64,000 nucleotides of DNA from Lineus longissimus (GCF_910592395.1 NC_088321.1:11658001-11722000); one strand, 5' to 3'; positions 48,991-62,341 are shown, counted from the first letter of the stretch. Notes: a model not told the origin generated them from the sequence alone. Numbers and translations: made by a program.

Positions 48991-51900
48991 CCTTAAATAC
49001 GCAATTTCCGCACAAAAAATCGGCCAATCAGAGCCATTGTTTCAAAATGGCCATAGGGGGCGACAGCTATTACCGTTCATAATTCGTTTGCCGCTGAACA
49101 ATGGCGCGTTTGAATAATCTCGAGGAAATAATCGAGCATTTTAGAACAGAAATAAAAACCTTCTAGGATTTTGAACAGGTACAAAATAACTTGGTTATTT
49201 ATGGTCATTTTACTGCGACAGAAACACAGTGGTTAATTATAACATAGAATGTGTATTCGGCTTCAAGGCAGATTAATAGCCATCATGGTCATAGAGACAT
49301 TTCATCTGAGGGACTAGCGGTTTGCCGAAAATAAAGACACGTTTATTGGTTTAGCTGTTTACTGCCAGAGGAAGGGGCTTGTCACTATGGTCACCTTAAA
49401 AATAAGAATGTATGAATCGGTGTTTCTTAAAAAATGTATTTAGTGTAGCTCAAATATTAGTGTAAAATCTGCAGTCTTTCACTGCAATATATTACAAGCA
49501 CGACCGATTCGATCTAAGCCCAACTCATTCATTTCCTAAGTCATCAAAATTGCAGATTTACCTTGAAAAACAACATGGAAGTTGAAGATGCTAAATTTCT
49601 TTGCAAAGTCCCGATTCCCTGCTGGCGAAGCAGGTTGACGCAGCTAATTAAAAATCGACAATAGGCCTACTACGTCCACAAATAATGAGCTCGAAATACC
49701 ATTCGTGCCAAATAATCATTGACGTTTCTGGGTGGGAATTTGAGACAAATTGTTTTTTTCAGGGATCAGAGTTTGGCCGCTGCTGACATCTAGCGGTCAG
49801 ACGTCTTACTTCTGATTTAGAAAAAGAGTTATGGTTTAACCATTTGAAACGTCAAGGTGATGATTAATATTTGTTGTGCAAAAACTGACTTGTTTTTCGT
49901 TACATATTTCGCGATCAGGTGAACGTTTCGCATATGCAATCAAATAGAAACAAATGCGTGCCGATACAAAAGAACAACAAATCTAAGATAATTACAAAAA
50001 GGGAATTATAAAACATATGAAATACCAATACAGTATTTTCATGGTGATCTTACAATGTAAATAAATATACTTGGGCATCGGCACATAACCGGGTAATCAT
50101 AATTAAGACTGTTTGTTTATCAAAGAAAGTAAAATCACTGGAGTCTCTGAGGTGAGGTAGTTCTGAAATTACACTGGCATAGTCAATGACACGTTGTGAT
50201 GATGTGGGTCCATTACTTGATAAGAAAACAAGATAATCGTTGGGATTCCTTCTTTTCTAGATTCCTCAAAATCCACATTGCCCTCCGCGTCGTCTGATGA
50301 AGAGAAGACGATACCCATCGGCATGAGTTCTTTTTTCTCTCTTTTCCCTGCCTAATATTAGTCATTTGCTGCACTTCTTCAAACGATTCCTTTAGTTAAC
50401 TCGATCTAGTATTATCTCTAAGAAAGAGAAGGGAAATGTTGTAACTCAAAACTCTTGGTTACCATGGAAACTAAGAAAGTTGCTCAGGTTTTCAGTTGAG
50501 ATAGAATGGCGTCATATAATGCTTGGGACTAGGATCACTGGAGAATACTTTAATTTTTTTGGCCTTAAGCATGTTAAGTGAGTAATCGACAGTTTTTACC
50601 TGGACTGATATAAATAGTCTATATCGTGATCATTGCTGACATAATAGTTAGAGCAGCTTAGTGGCTGAAAAAACGCTAGAATTGCACATTTCTATTATGA
50701 ACATGTAATCCTGATAATTAGAAAACAGTGCTAAAAATTGAAATGAAATTCGAAATGATTAAGTTCTCTCTTTCAATGTGTGGATAATCTATTTCATCTA
50801 ATAAGTGCGAAATATCTACTCTATTGAACCAGCGAGAGTACGGACCAATCCTTTATCGGCCTCGGGGGGGGGGGGGGGGGGGGGGGAGTTAGGGGACACT
50901 CTCATTAGATCTACACACTTTCAGGGATTTTGCAATAAATATGAAGAAATTATTAAATCACGAAACATTTTTCAATTGGAAAACAGAAGGCATTTCGTTG
51001 TATGCCAGGATAAAATATTTATTTAACAAAAGGTTAGCGAACCACAAAAAAAGCAAATGCAATAGATTGTTTAAAACATAACTTGCCGGGCTTGCGCTCT
51101 ATGAAAACCATGTTTATCTCTTTGTGGTGCATTGGGAGTATTATCACAGCATTTACAATTGAAAGCAGAAGTTTCATCGCTCAATACTTTTACCGCAATC
51201 TAACAATTGCCGTGTTTTTATTCAGTGGCTTTTGTTTTGTATCGATTTTTTTAGTTTAGCTTGCCAATAGTCGCATGAAAGTCCAATCCAAGTTCAAGTC
51301 TTCCTCATTCGATCAGGAGATATAATTTGTCGAGGAGAGAACGCTCACAATTGGACACTCAATGCAATGTAATGATATGATATTGACAAGAACGGGTTTC
51401 CACAGTGATATTTCGCGTACGTACACTTCACGGCTTTCTTCTTTGCATTAGATCCTTTAAACATCCGAAGTAAATCTGTTTCGATTACCCCTTCCGGTAG
51501 CTTGTCTTGTTGGAGAGATGTGATTCCGACCAGGCCTCCACTCGGTTGGTAATCAGAGGACTTCCCCCAGAACGTGTTCCTGTGTCTATCTGTTCAGAGA
51601 AACCATGTTCACAGATGGGATAATCACACATGGCCAGTCTTCAAGTTTGTCGAGGTTGCAGAGTCCATAAAGTAGGGGATTGCAACTTGTTGTTCTCACT
51701 GAAGTTATTGTTGATGTGGTCTGCTATAGACTTGTAGTTCCAATCAATTGTAGTGACGCAATCACATCCGATGTACACTTGAGCTAAGGGCATAGACACT
51801 TATGACCAGCTATTTTCAGTCATCTATGCCTTCTAGCTCGTGTCTGATCTTTCGCAATCTTGCTAGACATACTTTAAATTTGTCAATGTTAAACATCGTC

Positions 51901-53309
51901 GTAGCGGCAGAATTTAAACTCCAAGTGAATCTCAAACTGTGGACATTTCCAAAATGAGAGGTGATGTTCAAACATATCTTTCACAAAACTTATGCATCAA
52001 ATTATAGACCATGTTGTGTGTGGTTATAATTTTTTTGTGTTGGTATAGTCATTCAAGTTAGCTAAAACAAATATGTTTCAAAATGCAATTTGATGCAAGG
52101 TCAAACCAAACGATGAAGGGTTGCATCTGGTACTCTTGTATTTGATAATAGCTTGTACGCGCTGTATCTATTCTAACCTGCACACACATTATGATTGTGC
52201 AATTTGGCTTCCACTTGGAAATTATATTGGCAAAAAAGGTTCATATGAGGCATGAATGATGTCAAATATATGCATCGGTCTCAGCAATGTATATATAATG
52301 TAAGAGCAACACAATTGCCACTATTGCTGCAAAATTGGCAAATTCGTCCATAAATCGCCATGAATTCGCCACAAATTCGCCATCTCCAGGTGATTTTAAG
52401 GTGACTCCATTCGGCGAGAAACGGTAATTTTATTGGACAAGCTCCCTAATTCGCCTGCCATCACCAAATGCCTTCACGTAACTGCAATTCGTTCGACTGA
52501 AACTCGAACCGTAGACAGCCGTTCTGGAAATATCAGCAGTTCTATATTTCACACGTGACTGGTTGAGAAGAACGAGACATGTGGTCTTATGAATATGATG
52601 CTTTTCCTGTACTTTATGTCGTGTTTATTGTCGAGTGTATTGGATGTCCGGTTACACAGCTCAGTGTAGATGATGACGACATTTCAATCGCGTTGTTATT
52701 TGTAATCGGGTGTACATAAACAGATTTTATCACGGAAGTGTGGTAAACAAAATATATTGGGGTTTTATGGTGATTCGATATCAATATTCATCATCTCGAA
52801 TACGCCCAATGAGAGGCATGCGGCGATATTGTGAAGTTTGTCATCAAGTTTAGGTTGTCTGATCTTGGTTGCTCGCATTACAACTCCTATCAGTGTATAC
52901 AATGTACAGAGGAAGCGCAAATGTAATAATTGTGAGCTTGTGAATCAACTGGTATGGAGTATCGGTATGGAACTTGAAAATACGACCGGTTTCAAGTCAT
53001 TTGGAAAAAAAAACCTCATCAACAAAGAATCTTATTTTGGTTTTCATGGGAAGGTGGTGTAAATTGAGACATTGGGCGTGTTTCACAGCCCCTAAAATAT
53101 GCGCAGTGCAAAGTACGAACATTGTGTATACTTGTGTTTTTCACGTCGCCTTTAAGGAGTATTCTGCCCATTGAATTCAGTTTCCAACAACAGTTGTCTC
53201 CGAAAGACATACGTTCTTCTCAATATCAGGACAGTGCTACTGCAGAGAGGAGTTGGTCATCATGCTTTGGGCATTTCATAAGGATGCAGCATCGGAACTT
53301 AATCCGGCT
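48991..53309. other. Non-coding stretch with a long G run
   Basis: A run of about 23 G occurs near 50864-50886. A cluster of AATTCGCCA-like phrases is near 52340-52390. I find no open frame with a recognisable domain or good splice pair. Confidence 0.6.
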
Positions 53310-53400
53310 AGTCCTTCAATTACTGTCAGCTGAGAATGGACAAAATGTTTTGACCGAAGCCTTACTTTGTTTGAAACGTTTAGAAACAAAGCATTTTTTC

Positions 53401-53536
53401 AGATGATTTTTGAATACCAGAATCTACGGTCCAGTGTAAATGCTCTTTGGCATGCATAATGATTGTCAAATGCACGGGTGCATCTGAGCATTTGATGTGC
53501 CAACGTATTTCACGACGAATTTGGTTTTGAATTTTT
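53401..53536 (+). pseudogene. Broken PAN/apple-like exon copy
   Basis: The segment after TTTTTTCAG reads MIFEYQNLRS, then needs a one-base shift to continue KCSLACIMIVKC and LMCQ. It aligns base for base with the exon at 53653-53847, where the same stretch is open (FEYHNLRSQSECSLACLM). The loss of one base near CGGTCCAGTG, with later stops, shows it is a non-functional duplicate. About 90 bp upstream of each copy is also duplicated (GCTGAGAATGGACAAAATGTT and GCTGATAATGGATAAGATGTT). Confidence 0.6.
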
Positions 53537-53652
53537 CGCGGGCAACAATGTACATGTAGTCCTTCAAGTACCAAAAGCTGATAATGGATAAGATGTTCTC
53601 GACACAAAACTTAAATTTGTTGAAACTAAAGAAAAATGTAGCATTTGTTCAG

Positions 53653-53847
53653 CCAAATTTCGAATACCACAACCTACGGTCTCAGTCTGAATGTTCTTTG
53701 GCGTGTCTAATGATTGAGCAATGTGTGTCTTTGAGTATTCTAATGAGTGATACAATTAGGGTTTGTCAACTGAGTAACCTGGAGAGAAGGTGTTTGAAGA
53801 GGAAAGATATTACAATCAATGTTGGTTTTAACTTTTTCATAATAAAG
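53653..53847 (+). CDS. Candidate PAN/apple-domain exon
   Basis: Acceptor TTTGTTCAG precedes 53653 and donor ATAAAG/gtgagg follows 53847. The exon is 195 bp, phase 0 at both ends. The translation has the PAN/apple layout: FEYHNLRSQSECSLACLM, EQC, then a Ser-rich strand, VCQLSN, and an ending (GFNFFIIK) like the GFDYF end of PAN domains. Such domains bind proteins or sugars in secreted proteins. No signal peptide or other domain is visible nearby. It may belong to a larger gene whose other exons I cannot place, or be a stranded duplicate. An extended ORF from 53584 reads into apparent intron and I do not favour it. Confidence 0.5.
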
Positions 53848-54282
53848 GTGAGGTTTCGTGAGATTTGTAGCTTTTCTAGAATTAATTAATTGCATCAAAT
53901 GGCATCCCACAGCCGCATCCAGTCATTTACAATCGTCCTCGGCCACCTTGCCTAGACTCGAACAGGTTGCCGTGCAGGCAATGGAGGTTTTTTTTGCTGC
54001 AGAGTTGAGCCAGCATCTAGGCAGATTGAGGTCAGTACGTATTGTTCCCTGTAGGTTTTTGTTTTACGAAAATATCAAAAGTAAGTCATCTTATACATGC
54101 TTAAAATAATCTAACTAGGGCTTATAGTGTACGAAGCATCACTTGTCAAACCATCATACCTTATTGACAACCAGCGCCGCCTAGAAGTTTATCGGTAGCC
54201 AATAGAAACGAATGACATAAACGACACAGTCCAGTATTCACATTTTATACATAGAGCCTCAATGCATCTTGTGTATTTTCAG

Positions 54283-54846
54283 GCAATACGGATACAGACT
54301 CTTAAAATTAGAGGATACATATGGCCTCGGAAACCAGTTCGCCCCATTCTGCATCAAAATGACTTCTTCAAGTGCATATACCGCAATGATCCTTCCCGAA
54401 CCGTGTCTGTGCGTCTATATAAAATCGCAAATATTAGAAATATAAACAGCCTGGTGTTTATTTTTAAATCTTTCTCAGCAGATGAGCCAGATGGCCACCG
54501 CAAGTTGCTTCAAAAAGTAACAGTGCTTTCCTTTAGAAAACATGGATTAACTCACTTTTTCGATTTGCCCTTGTCAGACTCGGAAAGCCGGGATTTGTTA
54601 AACTGGATTAAAAGACCAGTGACGTTTCCGAAATTTGGCATAGCTAAATTAAAAGCATACCGTGTGTCGGACGTTAAACTGCTGCGCGGCAGGGGTTGCC
54701 CTCTACGCAGAAATGGCGTGATTGTCAAACACCCCCGCCGGCGCAATGATAAGATTTTGATGAAATGTTGCAAGATTTGTGAGCGAACATGTAATATCTC
54801 AGGTTGTTCAATATCGGTTGGAAAAACGTTTTGGGGAAAAGGATAA
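54283..54846 (+). CDS. Unrecognised long open exon (188 codons)
   Basis: After GTGTATTTTCAG at 54282 the frame is open for 187 residues to TAA at 54846. This is unusually long for the surrounding AT-rich DNA. The acceptor is in phase 0, matching the phase-0 donor of the PAN-like exon at 53847, so the two could be joined in frame. The protein is basic, with RGYIWPRKPVRP, FDLPLSDSESRDLLNWI, and a Cys cluster near the end (MKCCKICERTCNISGC). I recognise no family. It could be a terminal exon of the PAN-like gene, a TE remnant or a chance frame. Confidence 0.3.
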   Translation, partial: AIRIQTLKIRGYIWPRKPVRPILHQNDFFKCIYRNDPSRTVSVRLYKIANIRNINSLVFIFKSFSADEPDGHRKLLQKVTVLSFRKHGLTHFFDLPLSDSESRDLLNWIKRPVTFPKFGIAKLKAYRVSDVKLLRGRGCPLRRNGVIVKHPRRRNDKILMKCCKICERTCNISGCSISVGKTFWGKG

Positions 54847-56688
54847 CAGATGGCCGTAGCTGATGCATCTCAGGGCGCAGTGATATTTTCCGAAAAGTCC
54901 CTTTAAAAAAGCTTTGTTACAAATCTGACACAAACCTGTTTCTATTCATGCTTGCGTTTTTCTGCGACTGTTATTTTTATTCGACTGTTTTGCTTCAAAA
55001 TAATGCGAAGTTGTGCATGGTCCAATAGTTGGATTTTGGCTCTTCGTTGCGGTGAGTCCTACATAACCGCAGTGTCCAGTCGTCCGTCGCCGTCGTCCGT
55101 GAACAATTCACAAAAAACAGTAGCCTGTTACTTAACTTCTTCAGCTATCAGGCAATATTTTCATAGAACCATTGATGGGTCTCTCATGATTATCAAGATT
55201 ATACAGATCCATGGATAGAGTATTTTGCCGGACGCACATTAACTTGAAACTTAATTACGCATTACTCTCCTATAGGTAATATTAGTAATGACCCCTGACA
55301 TTGAATTTCTAAACAGCACAGGACTACAGTCTCAAGCCGAATAGTATATTCAGCTTTCGTTATTTTACCCGATGCTGAAAATGGGTGACATAAAATTAGT
55401 CAACCAAGTAGTTTTCGCACTCATGCTGCTAATTAGCAGCTACTAACGTGTCATATAAATCACCAGCCAACATATCATAAATCATGTTTCATGATAAAGC
55501 CACTCATACCTAACGAAAAAAAGGTGAACAAAACTGACGTCGTTCATTCTGACGTAAAATCATTTGTTCTATGATTTATATTTTCAATTATTGTGGTTCC
55601 AATGCGGAAGCATCGACCATAGTTTATGTCCCGAATGCGTGAGGGCGGGTGTTATGTCGAAAGGTTTTCGGTGTCCTAGGATTTATCGCCTAGTTATTAG
55701 TCTATTCATCTCCTAAGACCTGGAAATTTACGCATTGATTACGCGGTTATTTTGATTTAGGAATCGATGAAGATTTCCACAACAACGCGGTAAGAACAAA
55801 ACATACTTCCTTTACTACTGGGATGCACATATATTTTTGACCAATGCTTATCGCTTATAAATCAACAAAGACGTGTGGAGAATTTTGTAAGGTCGTTGAA
55901 GCGTAGTTGGGGATCGGTCAGGGCGCAATCGATGCTAGCCGACCTGACTGTTCCCAAAACCATCCTCACGCTCTTAATCACGCCAGTAAACAAAAACTCA
56001 GACAATACATTCGTATATACTTGACAGCGGTATTCGAAAAAGCTGAATCGCTGGACTTCTGGTTTCATTGGATTGTGACTCATTGATCACCACCGCCTGG
56101 ATTGGGAATCGTTCGGAAAATGGGATATGATACTCATGTGTATATATAGATGGTTCATCATGCCTGCGCTCACGCGCGGCCTACCGGGAGGCCTACCGTA
56201 CATGTTGCATCATGCAGTCATTACACTGTCCAATCGAATGCCCTGACTTAAGTACATAATCATTCACATATTGACTTTATAGGAAGTTATTTAGTTAAAA
56301 TTACAATTACAGCCTTCTGTCAGCTTGGTAGTTCATGATAAACCGCCGGTAATCTCCGAGATAGTTCTCTGGGGAAGAGTCTCAGACTGAGGAATCCATG
56401 TTGGCAGTGCCTGTGTGTGAACATGAAGCGTTAGGGATCGTGGAATTGGCCTGGGCAATGCATCCAGGCGGTGCTGATCCATGAGTCACATCCAGTCAAT
56501 ACAGCAGTACAGTGATCAAGCGTTTTCGAATACCCACTTGATAGGCCATGTACTAAGCACACCTGGTTACTCACGACACAATCATCATACTGGAGAAAGC
56601 AAGAACCGATCACGAATCTCAACACACGTTTGAAATATGGATGTATTTTTTCTTTTACCTGTTTTCTTGTGTATTTTAAAGATTACCC
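54847..56688. other. Non-coding stretch
   Basis: No recognisable domain, repeat or RNA gene is visible. Open frames are short and lack matching splice sites. Confidence 0.55.
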
Positions 56689-57008
56689 GGAGGCACTTTG
56701 TTTATGAAGTCGTAATAATACAAAGCTATCAAAAGAAGTAAATAATGGAAATGAAAATGTAGTCTTTTTTGTTACTTGTTTGATGTTCCGTGACTCCTTT
56801 ACGTGTTTGAACATGTTCAAAGGGAACGTGAATGCATTAGACAGAGAATTATTGGTATTCGTCAGGTTACTACAATGCTTAGTTGGAGGAAAAGGTTGTA
56901 TTTAATTAAACGATAACTACATTCCTCTTACACGTGGGAATAGTTTCAATGTACTTCGTGATAGGAGAGAAGCCTATCGGCGACTTCACGTAACTTAGTG
57001 TGACCTGG
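56689..57008 (+). repeat. Dispersed repeat, copy 1 of a ~320-bp pair
   Basis: It begins GGAGGCACTTTGTTTATGAAG and ends TATCGGCGACTTCACGTAACTTAGT. The same series of phrases, in the same order and orientation, recurs at 59469-59802 with many substitutions and small indels. Shared landmarks include AAAGCTATCAAAAGAA, GTTCCGTG, AATGCT(C/T)AGTTGGA and GAATAGTTTC(A/G)ATGTACTT. Confidence 0.8.
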
Positions 57009-57071
57009 CTCCTGTCTATATATTCACCCAATTAAGAATCATTGAATTGTCCATACCTGAACGCTGCTATA
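57009..57071. other. Short spacer
   Basis: I see nothing of note between the dispersed repeat and the MITE-like element. Confidence 0.6.
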
Positions 57072-57262
57072 CACCGGCACAAATTTCTGCATAGAAACAA
57101 TGAAAATCTATTTAGAAATGTCTTTACAAATCGATATAGAAAGATTAAACACAATATCGTCATAGCATTTCTATATCGGAATTTCATATATTCTATATAG
57201 AATAAACATAGACAATTTTCCAAGGGCTATAATCATTTTTTGAACGGACATTTTTGCCGGTG
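57072..57262. mobile_element. Short MITE-like element with TA flanks
   Basis: CACCGGCACAAAT at the left is inverted as ATTTTTGCCGGTG at the right, about 191 bp apart, and both are flanked by TA (57070-57071 and 57263-57264). Terminal repeats with a TA duplication are the pattern of Tc1/mariner-type MITEs. No coding capacity is present. A further CACCGGCACAAAA piece lies just downstream near 57283. Confidence 0.5.
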
Positions 57263-57264
57263 TA

Positions 57265-59468
57265 GCAAATCAACCTGAATAGCACCGGCACAAAAGTACT
57301 TTGGCCAGCTTCAGATAAAAATATACTATAATATGCTATTTCATGTCGTTGCATTATTCAGCCTTGAGATCAGCGGTGGTAGGAGTTTATAAACAGAATA
57401 TCTGAACAAGTAGACAATAACGTCATTACATTTGTTTTTCCTTGTTGGCTAAGGCGTTGGGACCCCCTACAAATCGTGTTTCATAGACTAATTTGTTCTT
57501 GATTAAGAATGCAATTATGATAAACTAAGGTGTTCACTTCTGGTAGTCTGAAAATTTCGCCTGTTCGCTTGAGAAAGAGCAGGTACAGCATTATGCTGCG
57601 ATGCTGCTGGGAACTAGACGTCAACGAATGTATTTTTATAACGAATAGCTATTTTGATTTTTCAATTCAATTCTACCACTTGTTTTAGTTTAGTCGAATG
57701 TCGGTGCCCTTAATTTAATGATTTGCCAGAAGAGGATAACGCGAATCGTCACATGCAACTCCAAAGACAAGTTCTTAGATGCACGCTTGTGGTTATTTCG
57801 ATTCTCCGTGGTCAAGTTATTGTTCAGTCGGGCAACGGAGAAAGGGCCCTCCAAGGTATAATTGGCTCGATCTGCGGATGTTGGAGGACACTCGACGTCA
57901 GCGCCAGGCTCAAGTGGTAAGGCAATATTATCAGAATCAGCTACAACTGCTACAACCGCGTAGTTTCTTATTTTGCCCGCGGCTGGGAAATGGAGGGTTG
58001 TGTGAACTGGTAAATTCGTCGAAGTGATTCATTCTCTCACAGTCAGGATTTGTATCGTTCTTAGAATACACTCCGATCATTCAAAACCCTAATGAAATTT
58101 GTCTAATTTGTTTAGAAATCATGACCATTACATATGCATCAACCCACTCACCTATCCTGGCCAGCAATGGTAATGCCTAACGCCTTAAAATCCTTTAGAA
58201 CGTTTAAACCAATTGAACAGAAATGGATGATTATAACACCGTGTCTGCCAGTGGTCCAAACGTCCATAGGGCGATGACTTTCTGACCGCCAACAGCTCTT
58301 CTAATTTACAAGAACGTGAAGTTTGTGTATCAAAGGATACGAACATGTTTTGTTATTTTAAGTCCTATTCCCATCCATCTTACAGATTTCTGCCCCACAT
58401 CGTTTGTTATTAGAAGTCTACATTTTCATGAAACCTTCTCACAGCAGCCTTTATATTGAACTATTCCTTCCACTTGTATAACTTTTGCTTGGCTTCTATC
58501 ATCTCATGTTTCTTTTCTCCTGTTTGAAGTTGAGCTCACTGCCGTGGTAATGATTCATAAAAAACGATTTTCTTCCAAGGAAGGATCTTCCTTTTGTGGT
58601 TAACAGCATTATCGAAGCGATCCTCCACTGTTCAAAGCAACACTACTGTTAGAAGCTAAAGCTTTGCTAACGTTTTATATTTTCGCGAATTTGCAAATAG
58701 TGCGTAACGTAAGTTGGCAAAAAATAGAAAAAAAACACAACGTAGCAACCGAAAACATTTCTTTTAAATCGTGTTTATTTAATATTTTAAGAGATTTTTC
58801 GAAAAGATAAGCAGGTGCGAAATTGTAACTTGACAGCACGGTACGGCATCTTTTAAACGTATGCCCTTAGCATTTGGCAGTTTGAGTATAAACCAACAAA
58901 CTGTACAGTTTTGTGTTATTTTTACAATTACTACTAATTATTAATCCAATCTACTGCCAATCCAGACATGAGTATTGTAACATTGGGTATTGAAATTGAA
59001 ATTGAACCGAAATTTACATTTGGCCTGTATTGTTTATACCACATAATTCTCTAATTATACCGGTGTTTCAAAAAGATTGTCTGAATATGTGGGTTTTGAG
59101 CCAAATGGCAAATGCTTCAGTTTTGAATGTCAATACAAAGCTCATTCCAAAGTCTGGCCACTGGGACAAAATATTCGTAATCTGCCAATCATGAATGAAA
59201 AATCGTGATGATTTTCGCGATTCGCAAAAAGAAAACGAGATGACAGTCTGGCGGCTTACAGTATATGCGACTTTTAATGTATAATGGACCAAACAAATGA
59301 TACACAATTGAGTCAACTGCTATTGCAGCTATATGCGGTTTTGGAAAACCTCTTCTATAAGGGGATTCCAAAGCCATATTGCTGCTAAGACAATTGTTTA
59401 CAAAGAAACGCCTGCCGCCTATTTATCTGAATCCGTTTTGTTGGGTACAAAGTATTCTGAAGATTCTC
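57265..59468. other. Non-coding stretch
   Basis: A Gln/Arg-rich open frame at 57779-58027 (with RRQRQAQVVRQYYQNQ) has a coding-like composition but no domain, splice support or ATG context that I can defend. The rest is featureless. Confidence 0.5.
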
Positions 59469-59802
59469 CGAGGGCACTTTATGAAGCCGTAATACTGCAA
59501 AGCTATCAAAAGAAATAATGAATGGATTTGGAAATTCGTGCTTTATCATTTTGTTTTGTTGTTCCGTGTCTCATTACTGTGTGTTAAAGAAGAACTGTTT
59601 GCATAGAGATTGGATCTAAGTGATTGTCGTCAGTTGACTGGTATAATGCTCAGTTGGAAGAGTTGTTTGTCGGTGATTCAGAAATTCATATATTCCTCCA
59701 AGTATACGCATACCTGATTCCTCTTCCGAATGTGAATAGTTTCGATGTACTTTGACGAATAAGAGAACCCTATCGGCGACTTCATGTAACTTAGTCAGGC
59801 CT
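59469..59802 (+). repeat. Dispersed repeat, copy 2 of a ~320-bp pair
   Basis: This is the second, diverged copy of the segment at 56689-57008, same orientation, 2.8 kb downstream. It ends TATCGGCGACTTCATGTAACTTAGT. Confidence 0.8.
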
Positions 59803-62341
59803 ACACGACTCTTCCTTCCGCCTCGCTATTATCAGGTATCGCAATTGTGATGATTGTCTGAAACATTGCTATAGCAATGGCTTCCTTTCCTTTAAGTTGG
59901 TAATTAGGCTGGACGCGGTAATCATCATCATCATCTTCATCATCATCATCAAATAAGGCATCGTGGCCCAGGTATGCGCCTTTGCCGTGGTAATATGCCG
60001 GAGTTAGAAAATCCAATGTTTAAATGTGTCTCAACTTCGTCACTCTGTATTCTGCGCCCCTGTTGCAAAACATGTTAAGTGTCAGTCCATGATACCACCA
60101 TGCAGAGGGTGGCAAGGTGGGGGTCAACCGTTTTTAACGAGATTAGGTATGCAAGATCCTTCCACTAAGACATCATTACACAGCAATTGATGACTCTCAA
60201 AAATCACTAGCAACCGAGTTAGGGGCAGGCCTAGTTAGGGGGCTTGTTTTAGCTTTTTTCCCCCTATTTTTTGTGTATTTTTGGGTCAATGTTGGGCACT
60301 CCTGCAGAGACTAAAAAAAATAGCTGGATTTTCCCCCTTTGTATGATGGAAGTATTTGATGAGATCTTCCATTCTGCAACAGGTCATTGAGTAACACTTC
60401 ATACTTTGGTCGTGCTAGGCCTAGTAATTATGCATACCTAGGGGCAGTGCTTAGGAAGAGCTCTCTATCGACGCTCATATCTCCAACACTGCAGGTCTTT
60501 GAATGCTGTGGCTTGCACATGATAAAGGTAATGATACTTACTTTCAAAATCAGAAATAAAATTTCCGGCCGCTTTTACTGTTTTCCCAGGATAAACCAAG
60601 GAAAAAGTGCTATTTTCCACCAAAATGACACTCATTGGCTAGTGCTGCCACCTTGTGTACACTTGATGAATTATAAAATAAATGCATAATGAACACATAA
60701 TTTATGCTTGGTGCTGGCCATGAGGATTAGTAGTTACTGTCAACCACCATGATCCCCCCCCCCCCCCCCCATGCCTAGGCCTACTAACCTATTTTAACTT
60801 ATTTAAGTAGGCCTACCGGTAAATAACTCCACTTGCATTTTTCCCCCAAAAAAAGAACAAGCTCATCACTACAAATTTGCCCTTGATGAAAGCCCTTTGG
60901 GGAATTGGGCCCAATAGGTCCTGAAATGCTGATTTGAATTTCAAATAACATTTCGGCCTTGGCCTACCTGATGGCAACGTAATTGAATAAGCTACATGTA
61001 GGCCTTCTTACAGTCCGAAAACCTTAAGAAACCCCCCTGTTGGTGAGGATGCTAATGTTGACCCATTCATTAGCCTGTGTCATGCTGCCAGAGCATGTTG
61101 TAAGGGTTGGACCCCCCCCCCCCCCCCCCATGGCTAAGGCACCTGAAGGGCATGTGGTATGACCTACTAATACATCTTTATCAACCCATGCAAGGATCAT
61201 CCTGTTCCTAAGAACCTTGCAGAAGTGCTCATTTCACATACTAGTAACACCTTCCATTGCTAAGGAGCCAATTGACCAAAGGTGCAGTTCCTACTGTAAT
61301 TACTGTTTGATGAGGACAACCCTGCAGTTGGCTGCACCGTCAGAGTACTGCTATTGGAAGTTTTTAGCTCCTTGGTTGGCGGTGAAATGTTCTCCTGGAG
61401 TTGCTCTAGCATTGGCTAAATTGTACATATACATGTACTGGAATGGAGAAGTTTTTCATGAACTGAGTTACGGTACTGTCCAGTCCCTTAGGAGAGATCA
61501 CAACTTTCCACATGCTACACTTGTACCTGTCTGCAGAGGACAGTGCTGCCACCTAAGAAGCAGGGACACTTTTTTTTTTACAAATGGGTGATTTATTTTC
61601 AAGCTAATATAATGATACATAGAAAAAAGGCTATTTTGCAGACAATAGCCAAACCACTACTAACCACTACTAGGGAGGGACCAGTACTAGTAACACCTCA
61701 TTTACGGTACTACATGTCAGGCCCAAGTGCAGGATAGTATCAGGAGAGAGTCCCACTTTCCAGTAGCAGGCTTGGTTGTTCAAAACTGACATTAGCGCTA
61801 CTAAGTATACTCACATTAAAAATCTATCTTGGCATTTACAATTGTTTACTGAAAGCCAAAGTTCAAATTTATCCCAAGATATCGCTATAAAATCATTTTT
61901 TAACCAAGCCCCGCATTTTACCTGATGAACCATCCGCTCGATATACTAGAACATCAAATCTGGATGTCCTTCATATTGCAGGTTATGTTAGTCAAGGGAG
62001 ACAAAAACACAGCATGTAACAGTTTTAGGAAATTCACCATGTATTTTTTTTAGAAAAAGAGAGATGTATTGTAGAATGCGAACAATGCATTTGCAATCAA
62101 TGGCGTGGAAAATCTCAGGTCAAGCCTGATGAATGTACATCCAATAAAGTCGTACCCTTTCATTCTTAATCAAGAATTCTTGATGTGTAGCTGACAACTT
62201 TCACTGGGCTAATTCTGCCCAGTCATGACTCAAAGACCAACATTTCAGAAAATCTGTCTCCACCCTCTTATCATTTCTCTCTCCCAGCTCAAGAGTGCTT
62301 GACCAGCAGTCCTTATGATACTGTTGCAACAACATTACCCA
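59803..62341. other. Non-coding stretch with ATC microsatellite and poly-C runs
   Basis: An (ATC)n run occurs near 59922-59951. C runs of about 20 lie near 60751-60770 and 61111-61129. Several AGGCCTA phrases occur near 60230-60825. The open frames at 60387-60689 and 61217-61591 have no recognisable domain. Confidence 0.5.

Noticed and set aside
57723-58027. Gln/Arg-rich overlapping frames with coding-like composition
   Set aside because: Two frames overlap with no domain, no splice pair and no ATG context that favours either. Possibly an old TE fragment, but unsupported.
59801-60016. Minus-strand frame with an acidic Asp/Glu run
   Set aside because: The acidic run is an (ATC)n microsatellite read on the other strand. 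No splice or domain evidence.
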